Assembly: GCA_034670405.1 (NCBI GenBank)
Contig: JAXDDX010000001.1
Location: 8,215,001-8,279,000 of the forward strand
DNA: 64,000 nucleotides
From: Hoplostethus atlanticus
Taxonomy: Eukaryota > Chordata > Actinopteri > Trachichthyiformes > Trachichthyidae
Direction of reading: 5' to 3'
A program made the position numbers and the translations under genes. The notes under the pieces are model-generated. The model did no database searches, had not been told where the DNA came from, and saw nothing but the letters and a program-made list of their open reading frames with translations. This document shows positions 49,296-61,670 of this stretch, one piece after another. Numbering within the stretch: the first letter of the stretch is position 1; each line of letters opens with the position of its first letter.

Positions 49296-52200
49296 CTATG
49301 CCTGCTGCTGCTTCTGCTTCTTATCCACGAAGAACTAAGAGAGAGAGACAAAGATATGGGCAAGTTGTTGGTAGTCATATGCATTTGTTTCAGATAGTGA
49401 TTTGTGAGGGTATACATTACAAGTGTACTTGCTCCTCACCTTACGCAAGGCGGCAAAAGCAGGGCCAAAAGTTGTGTGGGTGCTAGTTCGAGCTTTGATC
49501 CAGCTGGGAAGTTTGGAGAGCGTAGCGGGACGAGAGTAACGTCGGTCACACAACACAATGGAGGCATAGTCACCACGGTGACGGATAGCTCTTCCTTTGG
49601 ACAGGAAGTTAAACACGTGTAAATATGTGTCATACTATCTTACCACCTAGGGAATAAATGAGCATACCATTGTCTAATACTTATCATTGATATGATGGGT
49701 TCATTAATTACCTATGGATTGATTGACAGCCTTCATGCAGAGGTTTTCTATTAGGGCTTGGCCAGGACTCCTGCCCCCAGTGTGAGACTGAAACGCAGAC
49801 ACAACAGAGCTGAGAGACATGGACGGGCTGCATCTCAATACTCCTCTACTCTTGCGTTTGTCTTGCCAGGTTTTTGAATTCAGTGGCGATCAGAGGCTAC
49901 TGGGAGATGCAGTGAAGAGGCAAGACTTACCAGGTGTTTGTCCAGATAGGACATCTTTTCCTGCAGCTCTGGAGACTTTATGTTGGGATATGGCATTCCC
50001 ACCATCACTATACACCTGTCATCACAGGCAGGAACGCACACGGAATAAAACATACAGTAATAAATATCTTATATAGCTGCTGCCATCAACGTACCTCTTA
50101 TCAGGCATATTACACATACCTCCCCAGGTCGTCTGAGAAATTGATGCCCTCACTCATCTTTCCTCCAACCACAGAAAACAGCAACGCCCCTGAGAGTCCA
50201 CCACCGTCTGCAGCACACCTCTAAAAATATAAACAAAAGAAAAAGATGGGCAAAAGGTATAAGAGGTACAAGCAACAGATCTGAACAAACAGTTGTTAAT
50301 GCTATGTGATGAGGGCTGATGTGAGTGTCATCAGTGCCAGTTTCACCTGGATGCAGCGGGAGAACTCGTTCAGCACCTGCTCCACCTGGGTGGCCTTCTT
50401 CGGCTCCTGGAAGATCTGAAGAGAGACACGTACAGTTCTATCATACCGACGAAAGTTAAAGGCCCTCTGCAGTCGGTCTTAAAGAAAAGTTGCAAACACA
50501 CAGAGCTCATATACCTTCTTCTTGTTAGCCAAACGAGCAAGAGCTCCACTGGATTCCCAATGGGAAATGATCCTCCTCGAGTATTCGTAAGAAGGGAAGA
50601 AGCACACAACTCCGCCGGGTACCACGTTACAAATGTTGGAGAGAATGCGGCCTGTCTCATCCATCTGTGAACAACCAGACACATTTTTTTTGATGCAGTG
50701 AAACCAATAACACTACATACAATAATATTGCAGCAAAAACTTAAATGATAAGAAAATACAAAGTGTCTGTGTTACCATGCACGGAGCATCTCTATTCTGG
50801 AAGGTAAAATCGAGCTGCTGCCCAGATGGACCGCTGCACATGACGATGGGAAGAATGTTCTCAGGAGGAATTACATGGCCTATAAACAGACATACCAGAC
50901 AGAGGGATACACATCAACGGAATTTGTATGGAAATCATTTCATTTCAAGATATATAAGAAAATTATTTCAGCTGAAAATTAGGCTGTATTTACTCTTTAA
51001 AAACATATAAATTATTAAAGTAAAGTTTTTGTCAAGCATCCCATCATCTTTCAAAAAATTCCACAAACGGAAATATTGATAAATGAGTCATCAAGACTCA
51101 GAAAAACACAAAAAGTGGAACTCCACAGACAACTGCGGTGTTATTAAGTGGGCCACTCACCACAGGAAAACTCAGTGATACGCTCCTCTCCCACCCCGGC
51201 AGAAAACAACAGCTCTTGTTTGAAGTCTGAAACCTACATACACATCTTTTAGAATTATAAAATTGACACGCCAAGAGCTCGGTTTATTTTTAGTGGATTA
51301 AAATAACTCACAGGCTGCATGGTTCCTCCAGCAACGATGACTGCTCTACATTCCTTCAGCACCTTGGTAAAGTGGACTGCTGGATTCAACAGCAGGAACT
51401 TGACACTACTCTCTGACAAAGTGCCTAGAGACCAAGAGTTTGAGAAAGTACACTGTTAACACTTAGATTTCATTACGGTCCTTCACGTGCGTGTCGATGC
51501 GTGTGTCAATGCGTGCGTGCATGCGTACCTTGTCTGTACACCACCACCCTGCCATCAGTATTGCTGTTGGTGAGAGCCATGAGGAAACCCTCCATCTGCA
51601 TCATGGGAGATGCTGACAGCACCTTCTCGGCCTCTACAGACCCCTGCTGGTCTGCTGCAGGAACTGCACACAGGAGAGCAGACAGGCTGTCTAAATCTAT
51701 ATATGACTTTGTTAAATGCTACATTGTGAGGCAGGGATATGGTCAATAGTGAACACAGTAATGCCTGTGTGGGCAAGGGGGACACAATCTCTGTCCCTTT
51801 AATAAGTGCGCGTGTCACGTTGGGTAATGTAACCAAAAACTGGAGACACTAGATGCCTAGACAGAGAATTTGTAGGTACTGTTGGCCAATGTGCGCTAGT
51901 CTGTGCATAGTCTTTATGCTAAATGTCTATTCATAGGAAAGGGAATTTCAGGACATGTGACATTTTTTTTATTCAGTTCATAACAGACAAAATGTGTTAA
52001 GCCCTTGGGTCTGCAATTAAGTCCTCTTTGTTGAGTATGATACCATTTCTTTGAATAAACAATTTGACAGATATCATAATTCCACACATCTCCAGTGATG
52101 ATGTGTGTCTCCAAAATATGTTTTGAAATATGGGGGTGATACACTGACCTTCTGATCTGTTCCTCCCCATCACTTGTGGAACACACTGTGCCCTAATAGT

Positions 52201-52696
52201 GCACTGACCTGATGCAGCGCCCCGGCTGCTCTGTAGTGTTTGAAGGTAGCGGTTCAGACCCTCTGTGCGTCGGTTCTCCTTGTTAGAGCTGGTATGAGTG
52301 TGTAGACTCACACCTGTTCCTGCGTACTTCTCCATGAAGCCACACAGCTGCAGCGAGAAGCCATGGGTAGTACACATTTCATTTTGCAGTACCACACCCG
52401 CAATACACTACACTATACAATATGTATTCCCTGTGAGCCTTACATCTGATCATACATACACGGACATCGCCACTTACCTTTCTGCTGATCATGCTCTTCT
52501 CAAAATATCTCTGCAACTTTAGAGAGCAATAGAGAAAGAAACAGACAGACAGGTAGAAATATGTGATTGGGATATGGTATGTAGTCGCAGTAACAGAGTA
52601 ATTGTAATAGCATAATATTGTCAACTACCTTGAACAAGTTGATATTGTCGATCTGGGCCTTGAAGAGTAGATTGTTAATGGTAAGCAGTTCTGTTC
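49296..52696 (-). other. ddx11: ddx11 exons 14-27: C-terminal helicase half
   Basis: Coding exons, 5' to 3': 52696-52629, 52516-52478, 52347-52209, 51663-51529, 51424-51312, 51233-51161, 50879-50776, 50664-50515, 50415-50347, 50220-50120, 50015-49931, 49787-49712, 49594-49440 and 49334-49296. They contain [28 protein letters not shown], the second RecA-like domain motifs and the short basic C terminus [12 protein letters not shown]. Confidence 0.88.
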
Positions 52697-52753
52697 CTGA
52701 GGGAAAAGAGAGATGACTGGTTATCAAATTCAGCTTAGGTAGGCATAATTGTG

Positions 52754-52844
<91 letters not shown>

Positions 52845-55800
52845 CCTGGTTGTGTAGTCTGGCTGTGTGGATTCTGCCCCACTTTACCTGCAGGGATAAC
52901 ATATACACCATGACCGGAAATGTCAACAACCCTGTCCAGTGATTCCCAGCCCTAAAAATGCTCAGACTGGTAATAAATCAACACAAAAACTTACTTCAGG
53001 CCAAACACACTCACCTCCTAGCACCCGAACAAGCCCCTCAAACACAAACAGGATCTGTTTGATGTACATAAGGTTCTTTGCCTTCAACCTGCTCCTGTTG
53101 TTGCAAACACAGAAGCATCCAGAGTCAGGAGGGTAGTTAGATGACATTTTGTGAATGACTGCATGTGTGTGTCTGTGCATACTCACTTATAGCGCTCAGA
53201 ATACTGAGTGAGCTGAGAATGGGCACGGCAAAACTGTAGACAGAAGATCCAATTTTTTTTATATCACAAGAAACAAGAAATTAAGTTCCAATCACACACA
53301 AGACACTTGGATTTTAAGACTACATTGTGTGTGTGTGTGTGTATGCATGCGTTGTACCTGTGATCCTGTGAGCTCTGTGCTATGTATACAAGAGAGTGTG
53401 TCACTGAGGTTGTGGGCTTCATCTATGATCAACACCTGTGAAACAATCATTTCAAAATCAACTCATTATTGACCCAGAAGTACAACTGAACGATTAACTA
53501 AAAACCACAGGATGTCATAGTGTGGTTCATCCATGTCTCAATTCTAAAACAGCAACATTATAATGGTGTTTGAACTAATAAAAGTATGTCAGAATCAACA
53601 GGCACCTAGAGGGTTTGAAATGCCCCACTCCTGCTATCGTACTGGTCATGTGGTTACATTTTTGTCCAGAAATATCACTGCTGCATCCCCCGATTTTTCC
53701 ACTTTACACCTACTTATTATGAATAGTATGTTCAATATTAATATGCATTTTATCAGAAACAACTCATTTCTTCATATGATTTGATGCCAAGATAAGTACT
53801 ATTGAGAATTGCTAAGGAAATACATCTATAATTAGAATTAGAACTGATATAATCTGAACACTCAGCCCTACCTGTCCCTTCAGCTGGACTCCTGATGCCC
53901 GTCTTGTAGCTTCATGAAGTACCATCTGATAGGGCAACACCACCAGCTACGCAGACACAGAAACACACATCATACAGATGTCACTGGTAATAAAGGCCAC
54001 TTTAAAAAGACACTGTAAGCGGACAGTACAGCTTTTCAATCCAATTCAATTCTTTACTGTCATGAAACAAAAAACGGACAATGCAAGACAAAACTGAGCG
54101 ATACAATATTAGCAGTAGTAGTATAAAAGTGATAGAAGAAGAAGGTGCATAGAATAGAAAGGGGAAGTTGACATGTATCTTCCAGAAGATGATGTGTACA
54201 TTCTGTGTTACCTGTGCAGCGGGAACTGCGAGGCGTGTGGCGTAGTAAGGACAGGAGCGCATTTCCTTGCCCACACTAACCAGCTGCTCTATGTCATGGA
54301 CAGTCCCCAGCACTACATCCCTCAGCTGCTGCAGTGCTGTAGCCCCAACATAGGGACACACACTCTTGGCCGGGCCCCGCTTACGCTTCACACCCTCCTC
54401 CTGATGCTGCTTCTCTATTGGATGGAGGGACAGACAGGCAAATCTCAAGAAAACTCCTGGAGCTAGTGTGTGAGTAGATATTTTATTTTTGAGCTCTCAC
54501 CATGTTTGTTTTTCTGCATCTCCATGCAACGGTCGTTAATGCGCTGAATGCTGCCCAGGCGAAGCACCTCCTCATTGATACACAGGTTCTACAAAGGACA
54601 CACATTATGATTACTGTACTAAAAGGACAGATTAGAGTCAGACCTCATTGTGAACATGCATATTTTACTGACTGAATACTAATAATATGTCCAGCCCACT
54701 GCGGAGTGTGGGGACGGGAGAAACATAAATGAATGTGTGTACACATACCTGCCGTGAGCCCAGTGTGACCAGGCTTATGTCCTTGCTGAAGGGGCTCTTT
54801 TGAACTTCATGGACAAACTGCGCCAGCTGGGAGTGAGTGCGACTGCAGTAGTAAATCTGATAACATGCATACATGTGTGACACACATTATTATTGGGCTT
54901 TATATCAGTGGAACACTCTTCCTCACATTTCTTACAGGCACTGATATTTGAGTTACTGTGTGACATCTCAAAAACACACACACACACACACACACCTTTG
55001 TGACATGTTCCTCAACCAGGTCATCGTCGTTGTCATCCTCGGCACCACAGAATCTGTTGATGAAGGGAGATACACCCTGATGTCATAGCCTGTCTGTTTC
55101 CAATCTTTACTTTTATAGTTACCTTTGATGTAGCAGGCACTTATAATTGGCAGTCCTTACTTGCTCTTGGTCTTTGATTCGTCATCACTTTCATATTCTG
55201 CAACGATAAGCTCCTCCTCCTCAGGATCTCCTGATGCCTCCACCTGACTCTCTTTACTAAGCTGGAGCAACTTGAATGCCTCATCCTCTTCATAGGTCTG
55301 TAAGTGCCCACATACACAATTTAATTAATTAATTCAGTGATTTAGCTGACACCCTGACCCGGGTCTCCATAAAATTATTGTGTACAAGATCTCTTACCTT
55401 TCTTTTCATTGCATACTTTAGTTGAACATTGTTTCTAATCATTTCTAATCGTTCTTCCCGCTTCTTCCTTTTCAATTCGTCCTCCTGGCATGTCCACACA
55501 AACACAAAAACACCCACTAATGTTGAAAGGCCCTCTACAGTGAAACGACAAAATTCTCAGAGATCCACATGTGAAACATCCAGACACTAACACCCTTACC
55601 TTTAGCTTGGACACCAGGTCTCGCTCTGCCTTCTTCTGCACAAAGTCAGTGATCCAGTCAGGCTCTGCCGAAGAACCGATAGTGGAGGACTGAGAAGTAG
55701 AGGTGGACTGAGAAGTAGAGGAGGGGATGATGGCAGAAGTGGAAAGGACTGCTTCTCCACCTTGCAGCAGAGCAGCTGTCTCCTGTCTCCTCCTCTCCTC

Positions 55801-56082
55801 ATAGTCCCTTAGCCAGCTCAGTGCTCCACATATCAGACTCAGAGACTTGCCCTGGGTTAGAGGGCACACACAAGTTTAGAACACACAATGAGTTTTATAG
55901 CTTCAATCTAACAAGTTGTAATCTTTCTCTCTCGTACACACACATATGCATACCGTTCCAGTGGGACTCTCAAAGATGCCAACTTTGCCCTGTTCAAGAG
56001 CGCCATACAGGGCTTCCATAAACTGCTCCTGGATGGCATAGGGCTGGTAAGGAAATGGAAATCGGGGGCTGCCATTCTCCAT
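49296..56082 (-). CDS. ddx11: ATP-dependent DNA helicase DDX11 (ChlR1), iron-sulphur DEAH-box type
   Basis: DDX11 is a 5'-3' superfamily-2 helicase of the XPD/FANCJ class needed for sister-chromatid cohesion and replication-fork repair. The 27 coding exons sum to 2772 nt or 923 residues (human 906-970). Visible are the Q-like motif [10 protein letters not shown], Walker A SPTGTGKS (residues 39-46, split by intron 1), four iron-sulphur Cys (260, 278, 306, 341), the DEAH box (384-387), [29 protein letters not shown], and the motif VI region [21 protein letters not shown] is at 56082-56080, 14 nt into an exon that starts at 56096 after an acceptor. A noncoding first exon ends at 56468 with a GTGAGT donor. 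The stop is TAG at 49298-49296. All family motifs are intact. Exon coordinates are in the two sub-entries. Confidence 0.95.
52756..52844. repeat. (GT)n followed by (GA)n
   Basis: About 38 GT units then six GA units in ddx11 intron 13. Confidence 0.94.
52888..56082 (-). other. ddx11: ddx11 exons 1-13: N-terminal helicase half with Fe-S domain
   Basis: Coding exons, 5' to 3': 56082-55954, 55851-55600, 55484-55398, 55297-55161, 55053-54996, 54856-54749, 54588-54501, 54414-54212, 53946-53872, 53435-53358, 53233-53187, 53094-52995 and 52951-52888. They carry Walker A, a highly charged acidic and Ser-rich insert (55161-55851), the motif [17 protein letters not shown], the four-Cys Fe-S region and the DEAH box. 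Exons 12 and 13 have two possible splice routes (see findings); the longer is given here. Confidence 0.85.
54034..54085 (-). repeat. Probable LINE tail fragment
   Basis: On the minus strand CATGACAGTAAAGAATTGAA TTGGATTG resembles a non-LTR element tail with a short terminal repeat, in ddx11 intron 8. Confidence 0.35.
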
Positions 56083-57196
56083 CCTGGCGAATGTCCCTGG
56101 GAAATGACACATTACTCGTGATAATAATATTAAGTCGAATAGATCAAACATTTCAGGTCACATATGGTCATCATGGAAATGGTCCCTGGCTAGCGAGTGT
56201 TATGCACAGCGCACGGGTTGTTTGTGCGACAGTATTATTAGTTACAAGTTAACTTTTGTGCGCGTAAACGTTAGCTAGTTAACTTAATTTTAAACTGAAG
56301 GCTAAACCTGTCATAGACCCTGCTAGCTGTTAAGCTAATTTAGGAAAACTACCCTCTCGAATTCATGTAATTTACAACAAAGCAATTCCTGTAACATTAA
56401 TCCAAGTCTTTTAACTACTGATGATCATAAACATCACAGATATGTTTTGCATTAACTGTGTACTCACCCACAGATATGAAAAGGACTTTAGTTTATATTG
56501 TTATTTATCTTAGGCTGTTCAACGAGCGCGCCAAAAGACGGAAATGGACCTAGAATCTGACCAATAGCAAGCGAGATACAACATGGGAGCGCGTGCTTTA
56601 TACAACTGGAATACCCATGTGAAAGGGGCTATGTGCGCGTTGACCTCTTTTGCCTTTAAATGGGGAAGTATTGGGTTCGTAAATCATCTTTTGCACTAGC
56701 TACACACTGACGTATCTGACTTAGTGAATGTGGCATGGTCTGTCTGCACAAGTGTGTGTACTCATCGCCTGTGCACCGCCTATCCGGAGCACGCTTAATA
56801 ACTGTAGGCAACGCAACAACATTCGGCTTCCTTCAAGCAGTTGTTAGACGCCAGATTGAGAAGTAAGTACAGAAGCAACATAGACCTCTTGTAACCTCAA
56901 CAAAAGCTCTCATTCTACTACAATAGACGTCTGAGTGGTGTACAATATATTTGCAGAGTTACAACGTAGCTAGCTGCAAGCTGGAACGTGTATTTTTCTA
57001 ATACCACCCACAAGTAGTGGAAAGTCTGTTGTTTGGTAACGTTTGCTAACGTTAGTGAGTTTGCTATTAGCTGACGGTTGCTCACACACTTGGCGTGCTG
57101 CGAGAGGTAGTTGCCAACAATTCCGCTCAGCTAGCGTTGGTTTGCGGCGCAGGTCAGAGTAAGAGGAAAGGGGGTTTGGTCCACCACCATACGACA
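56083..57196. promoter_or_regulatory. Divergent ddx11/fkbp4 promoter interval
   Basis: The two ATGs are 1.1 kb apart and face away from each other. A ddx11 noncoding exon appears to end at 56468 (GTGAGT on minus). Just upstream of it are an E2F-like site GCGCGCCAAAA at 56526-56536 and a CCAAT box at 56561-56565. The fkbp4 5' UTR occupies an unknown part of 56850-57196. No clear heat-shock element was seen. Confidence 0.6.
56526..56536 (-). promoter_or_regulatory. E2F-type site near the ddx11 start
   Basis: On the minus strand it reads TTTTGGCGCGC, containing the E2F consensus TTTSGCGC. It lies about 60 bp upstream of the predicted ddx11 first splice donor, so at or near the transcription start. 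Confidence 0.55.
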
Positions 57197-60100
57197 ATGA
57201 CTGCAGAAGAACAGACGAGTGAAGGACATCACAGCATCCCGATGGAGGGAGAAGATATCACGCAGAAGAAAGATGGGGGTGTTTTAAAGGTACATTTATC
57301 ATTCAACTAACGCTATGGGGTCTAACTATTATCCAGCTAGCTGGATGGTTAGCTTGCTGCTTGCCTATTATGGCTAAGCTAGCATTAGCTGACGTGAGCT
57401 AGACTTAATCTTTCACTCCCCTACAGACAGCTAGTGTTTGCTAGCTTCAATAATGACAACACGTGTTCATTCAGATTCGTAACGCTGAATACATTGGAAA
57501 TGTCACATATCCCACAAGACATATTAGTCCTGTTGGAAAATCAGTTAACGCAAGGCATCTTCCAGGGTAGCTACTAGGTAGCCATCACATGGCTATCCAG
57601 TAACGTTAACTCATCTTCACTGGCCACATTTCTAGAATGATCTGGAGGAGGAACACATGCGAAAGCTAGCAACAGCTGATGAGCGCGGTGGAGATTCAAA
57701 CACACGCACCCTGACAGAACACACACATCCCTCATGGTTTAGCAAGATACACTGTATACCTGATACAGGACTCTATGGGAGTCTTTCATCGTATGGGCTG
57801 TTTACCTCTCCCAGGCGGTCCTGTCCTGCCCCATTGACTTTTCACCGCACGAAAGTCAGCGAGCCCGATAACGAAACCAATACGTTGAATTTCACTTACC
57901 TAAACAGATGTCCATAATCCTTCACTTGTCTACTTTCACGGCGGTGACCGGCGCTACATCTCCTATGCACAAATAAACTTTTATACTTTGTTAAAGACAG
58001 GTATACTCCAAAATTTCCATTGTAATGAAATCCAAGATGGCTGACTCTTCTTCGGTAAGAAGAGTTCGAGGCGTCTGCCAGCCATCTTGGATTTCATTAC
58101 AATGGAAAGTTTGGAGTATACCTGTCTTTAACAAAGTCTAAAAGTTAATTTATGCATAGGAGATGTAGCGCCCGCCGCCATGCAAGTAGACAAGTGAAGA
58201 ATCACGGATATCTGTTTAGGTAAGTGAAATTCGACGTATTGGTTTCGTTATCGGGCTCGCTGACATTTGTGCGGTAAAAAGTAAATGGAGCAGGACAGGA
58301 CCCTTTGGGAGAGGTAAACAGACATACGATGAAAGACTCCCAAAGGGTCCTGTATCAGGGCTAGATACACTGTAGACTTAAATCGTCTTGCAATGGAGGA
58401 ATTGGCAAGCTCACCCTCAATTATTCACAACTCTAGACTGCAGAATGGGTGTGTATAACATATAGTGCGACTGTGAAGCCAGCTTCTCATGGTCTGTTGC
58501 AGTGAGGATTAATCTTATCTAACCTCACTCCTAATTTTTAATTCTGTTGCTTTCTGTGTCTTTTTCAGTTGGTGAAAAGGGAAGGCACAGGCATAGAGCT
58601 GCCTATGACAGGAGATAAAGTGTTTGTACATTATGTGGGCACACTTCTGGATGGCACTCCATTTGACTCAAGTCGAGACAGAGGAGAGAAGTTTTCCTTT
58701 GAGTTGGGCAAAGGTTGGTGCATATCTATCTCACACATAAACATTTACCTGTCATGGTTGTACACCCAGCATAATGTCATCACATTCTTCTGTGTGTTTA
58801 GGTCAGGTGATAAAAGCATGGGACATTGGTGTAGCAACAATGAAAGTGGGAGAGTTGAGCCAACTCATCTGTAAGTCAGAGTATGCCTATGGATCTGCAG
58901 GCAGCCCACCCAAGATACCCCCCAATGCCACCCTTGTTTTCCAGGTAAGATTGACTGATCCCACGTTATTTTGATCACCCTTTTTATACCCTAAACCTTA
59001 GTCTTGGTTTTGTGGTTGAATTCTATCTTTGATCTTGAACTAGTGTGAAATTTATCTCAATATTTTTATGTCTTCACATCTGTAGGTGGAGCTGTTTGAA
59101 TTCCGAGGGGAGGACATTACTGAGGGTGAGGATGGAGGAATCATCCGTCGCATTATCACCAAAGGCGAGGGATACTCCAAGCCCAATGAAGGAGCTGCTG
59201 TTGAAGGTAAGCACACACCAAGACACAGTTGTTTCATAGTTGGCATGTAAGAAGCTGTCATTTTAAGATGAGAAATGAATGTAAGGCTGGCAATCTTGGA
59301 TTCAGACATAGAGGGATGATCAGTTGGGTCTTATAGGCACCTTGCACAAAGTAATTTGATTCACTTTGATTGGCTCTTTGGAATTTGCATCAACTGCTTA
59401 CAGCTGTCAAATAACAGTCTGGTTTGCTGCAGGGTCTAACTTGTTTGTTCATCTTTTATAGTGACTGTGGAGGGCACCTGTGAGGGCAGAGTGTTTGACC
59501 AGAGAGAAATTAAGTTTGAGATTGGAGATGGAGATAATCTCGGTTTGCCAACTGGAGTGGAGAAAGCGATCATGTCTATGGAGCAGGGAGAGGAGTCTCT
59601 TTTCAATATGAAACCCAAGTAGGACAACATGCACCCAGACACACCTACTATGTGGTTGTAGAAATGTGTTCTAGTAGTCAGTTAAATTAAGAAATTCATT
59701 TCAATTGTTTTTGTTTTGTTAAATTGGGCAGTTTCTGACTTTATTTAATTTTATTACGACAATCGTATGTGTAATTTATGTAATTAACACATTCCTAATG
59801 TTTGTAATATGTAAGAAGGATCAATGTTGGCAATGCTGATCAGCTCCAAGAATCTGGGATTGTGACACATTTCTTATTAAAATGTGTAAAAAAACCAAAA
59901 CTTTTCACTTATAGTATTTGTAATGTTAAGCTCTATGTTGGTATATAGAAGCAAAATTGGTCCAAGTTGAAGTGTGTATTCAAGAAATAATCAGTTATTT
60001 CTCACATTAATAATAACTGATGCAAAGTGTCTTTGTTTTGTAGGTACGGCTTTGGAAATGCAGGAAATACAAATTACAACATTGCTGGTGGAGCCACACT

Positions 60101-61670
60101 ACAGTACAAGATCAAACTGGAAGCCTTTGAGAAGGTGCAATATAATTATGAATGTAAACACAACTCTATTTTAGTTGACTGGTTAGGTGCCAACTGTGCA
60201 CAGAGAGATTGTCCCCTTAATGAAGTGATTAAAATACATTTTTCTTTAGGCTAAGGAGTCATGGGAGATGAACACAGCAGAGAAACTGGAACAGAGTGGC
60301 ATTGTCAAGGAGAAGGGAACACAGCATTTTAAGGTATGTAGTGGTTTATTTAAAAAGTAGGCAGTATTGCAAAAGGATTTTAAGATGTTTGATGACTTAA
60401 TGGTTTTGTATGTTTAGGAGGGAAAGTACAAGCAGGCATCGGTGCAGTACAAAAGGATTGTGTCATGGCTGGAACATGAAACTGGCTTGTCGGAAGAGGA
60501 TGAGCAGAAAGCCAAAGCATTGCAGCTGGCCGCACATCTGAACCTGGCCATGTGCTTCCTTAAACTACAGGAGCCAACCCAGGCTCTGGAAAATTGCGAC
60601 AAGGTATCCCTTACACTCACCTGTATTACTGTTTAGGAGTCTTGTAGTCGCATATCACACAGACCTATCTATCTCTGTATCCCCCCCCACTGGTCATGGC
60701 TACTTTACATAAAAGCTATTTCTAGCATTTAGGAGGAAGCTTTGCAGCTCAAAGTCATATTTACAACAATGAACTACACTATCATATTGGAAAAGGAAAA
60801 GTCATGGAGAAGTGATATAGTTTACTGTCATTTTCTCATAGAAACAACTTTTTGTCAGACGGGTGCCATTTTTCCTCAAAAGGGGTATCTGAGTGAGCAG
60901 TGCCTTTTTTTTTTTTTAAATTTTTTTAAATTTCTGTGTTTCATTAAGGATTGTTGACCTACCGAGTACAATTTGTTTATGTGGAAAACCTGTCACCAGG
61001 GTTGCTGGGTTATTTATGTGTGTGAATACTGTAAGTTAAGCAAGTCACTGATTCTGACACTATCTAGGCTCTGGAGTTGGATGATTCCAACGAGAAGGCT
61101 CTATTCCGAAGGGGAGAAGCACTGTTTGGCATGAAGGAGTTTGACCGGGCGAGAAATGCCTTCCAGAGAGTCATTCAGCTGTATCCTGCAAACAAGGCCG
61201 CTAAGAGCCAGGTAAAACACTATTGGCCTTAGCCTATATTTAATCAATTTGGAATGTACAGATCTGGCTCAAACGCAGTAAAGATTTGGCGAGCCACTGT
61301 AAATCATATGTTTGCTGTATCATATCTGAAGATCAATGCTATTGACATCTACTGTATATTCTGCCAGGTGGTTCTTTGTCAGAAACAAATTAAGGAGCAG
61401 CATGAGAAGGACAAGCGCCTCTATGCCAACATGTTCCAGAGGTTTGCAGAGAGGGATGCCAAGGTGAAAGACTGACTTTATTTCTCTAAAACAACCATAG
61501 GGGGGCAGGGTAACCACATGTTTGTATTGACAATGCAAACAAATGAAGACTTGCTTATTTGCTTTCTTTTTATTTTCTCTTCTTATGAGCAGAAAGAGGC
61601 AGAGAAGGTGAAGAATGAAGGCAAGGATAATGGCGATGGGATGGAAGTTGACAATGGAGCACAGGAATAA
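57197..61670 (+). CDS. fkbp4: FKBP prolyl isomerase 4 (FKBP52), Hsp90 co-chaperone
   Basis: FKBP52 binds Hsp90 through its TPR domain, assists steroid-receptor maturation and links to dynein. The exons are 57197-57289, 58569-58713, 58802-58944, 59086-59206, 59462-59618, 60044-60134, 60250-60333, 60418-60603, 61068-61211, 61368-61463 and 61593-61670. They sum to 1338 nt or 445 residues (human 459). FK1 (about 32-140) keeps [15 protein letters not shown], the pocket Trp in IKAWDIG and the proline-rich loop GSPPKIPP. The hinge has DITEGEDG, which keeps the CK2-type T-x-x-E pattern. FK2 (about 165-250) is degenerate, as in the family. Three TPRs follow (about 260-400; [34 protein letters not shown]). 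The Hsp90 carboxylate-clamp region and the charged tail [11 protein letters not shown] end the protein. FKBP5 is the main alternative; hinge, FK2 and linkage favour FKBP4. Confidence 0.93.
57750..58373. mobile_element. Hairpin (foldback) element in fkbp4 intron 1
   Basis: Two arms of about 295 bp (57750-58043 and 58079-58373) are inverted copies with roughly nine in ten bases matching, separated by 35 bp. Matching segments include ATCCAAGATGGCTG against CAGCCATCTTGGAT, and AAAGACAGGTATACTCCAAA in both. There is no coding potential. A one-arm relative lies at 27404-27472, so this is a dispersed family. Confidence 0.85.
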
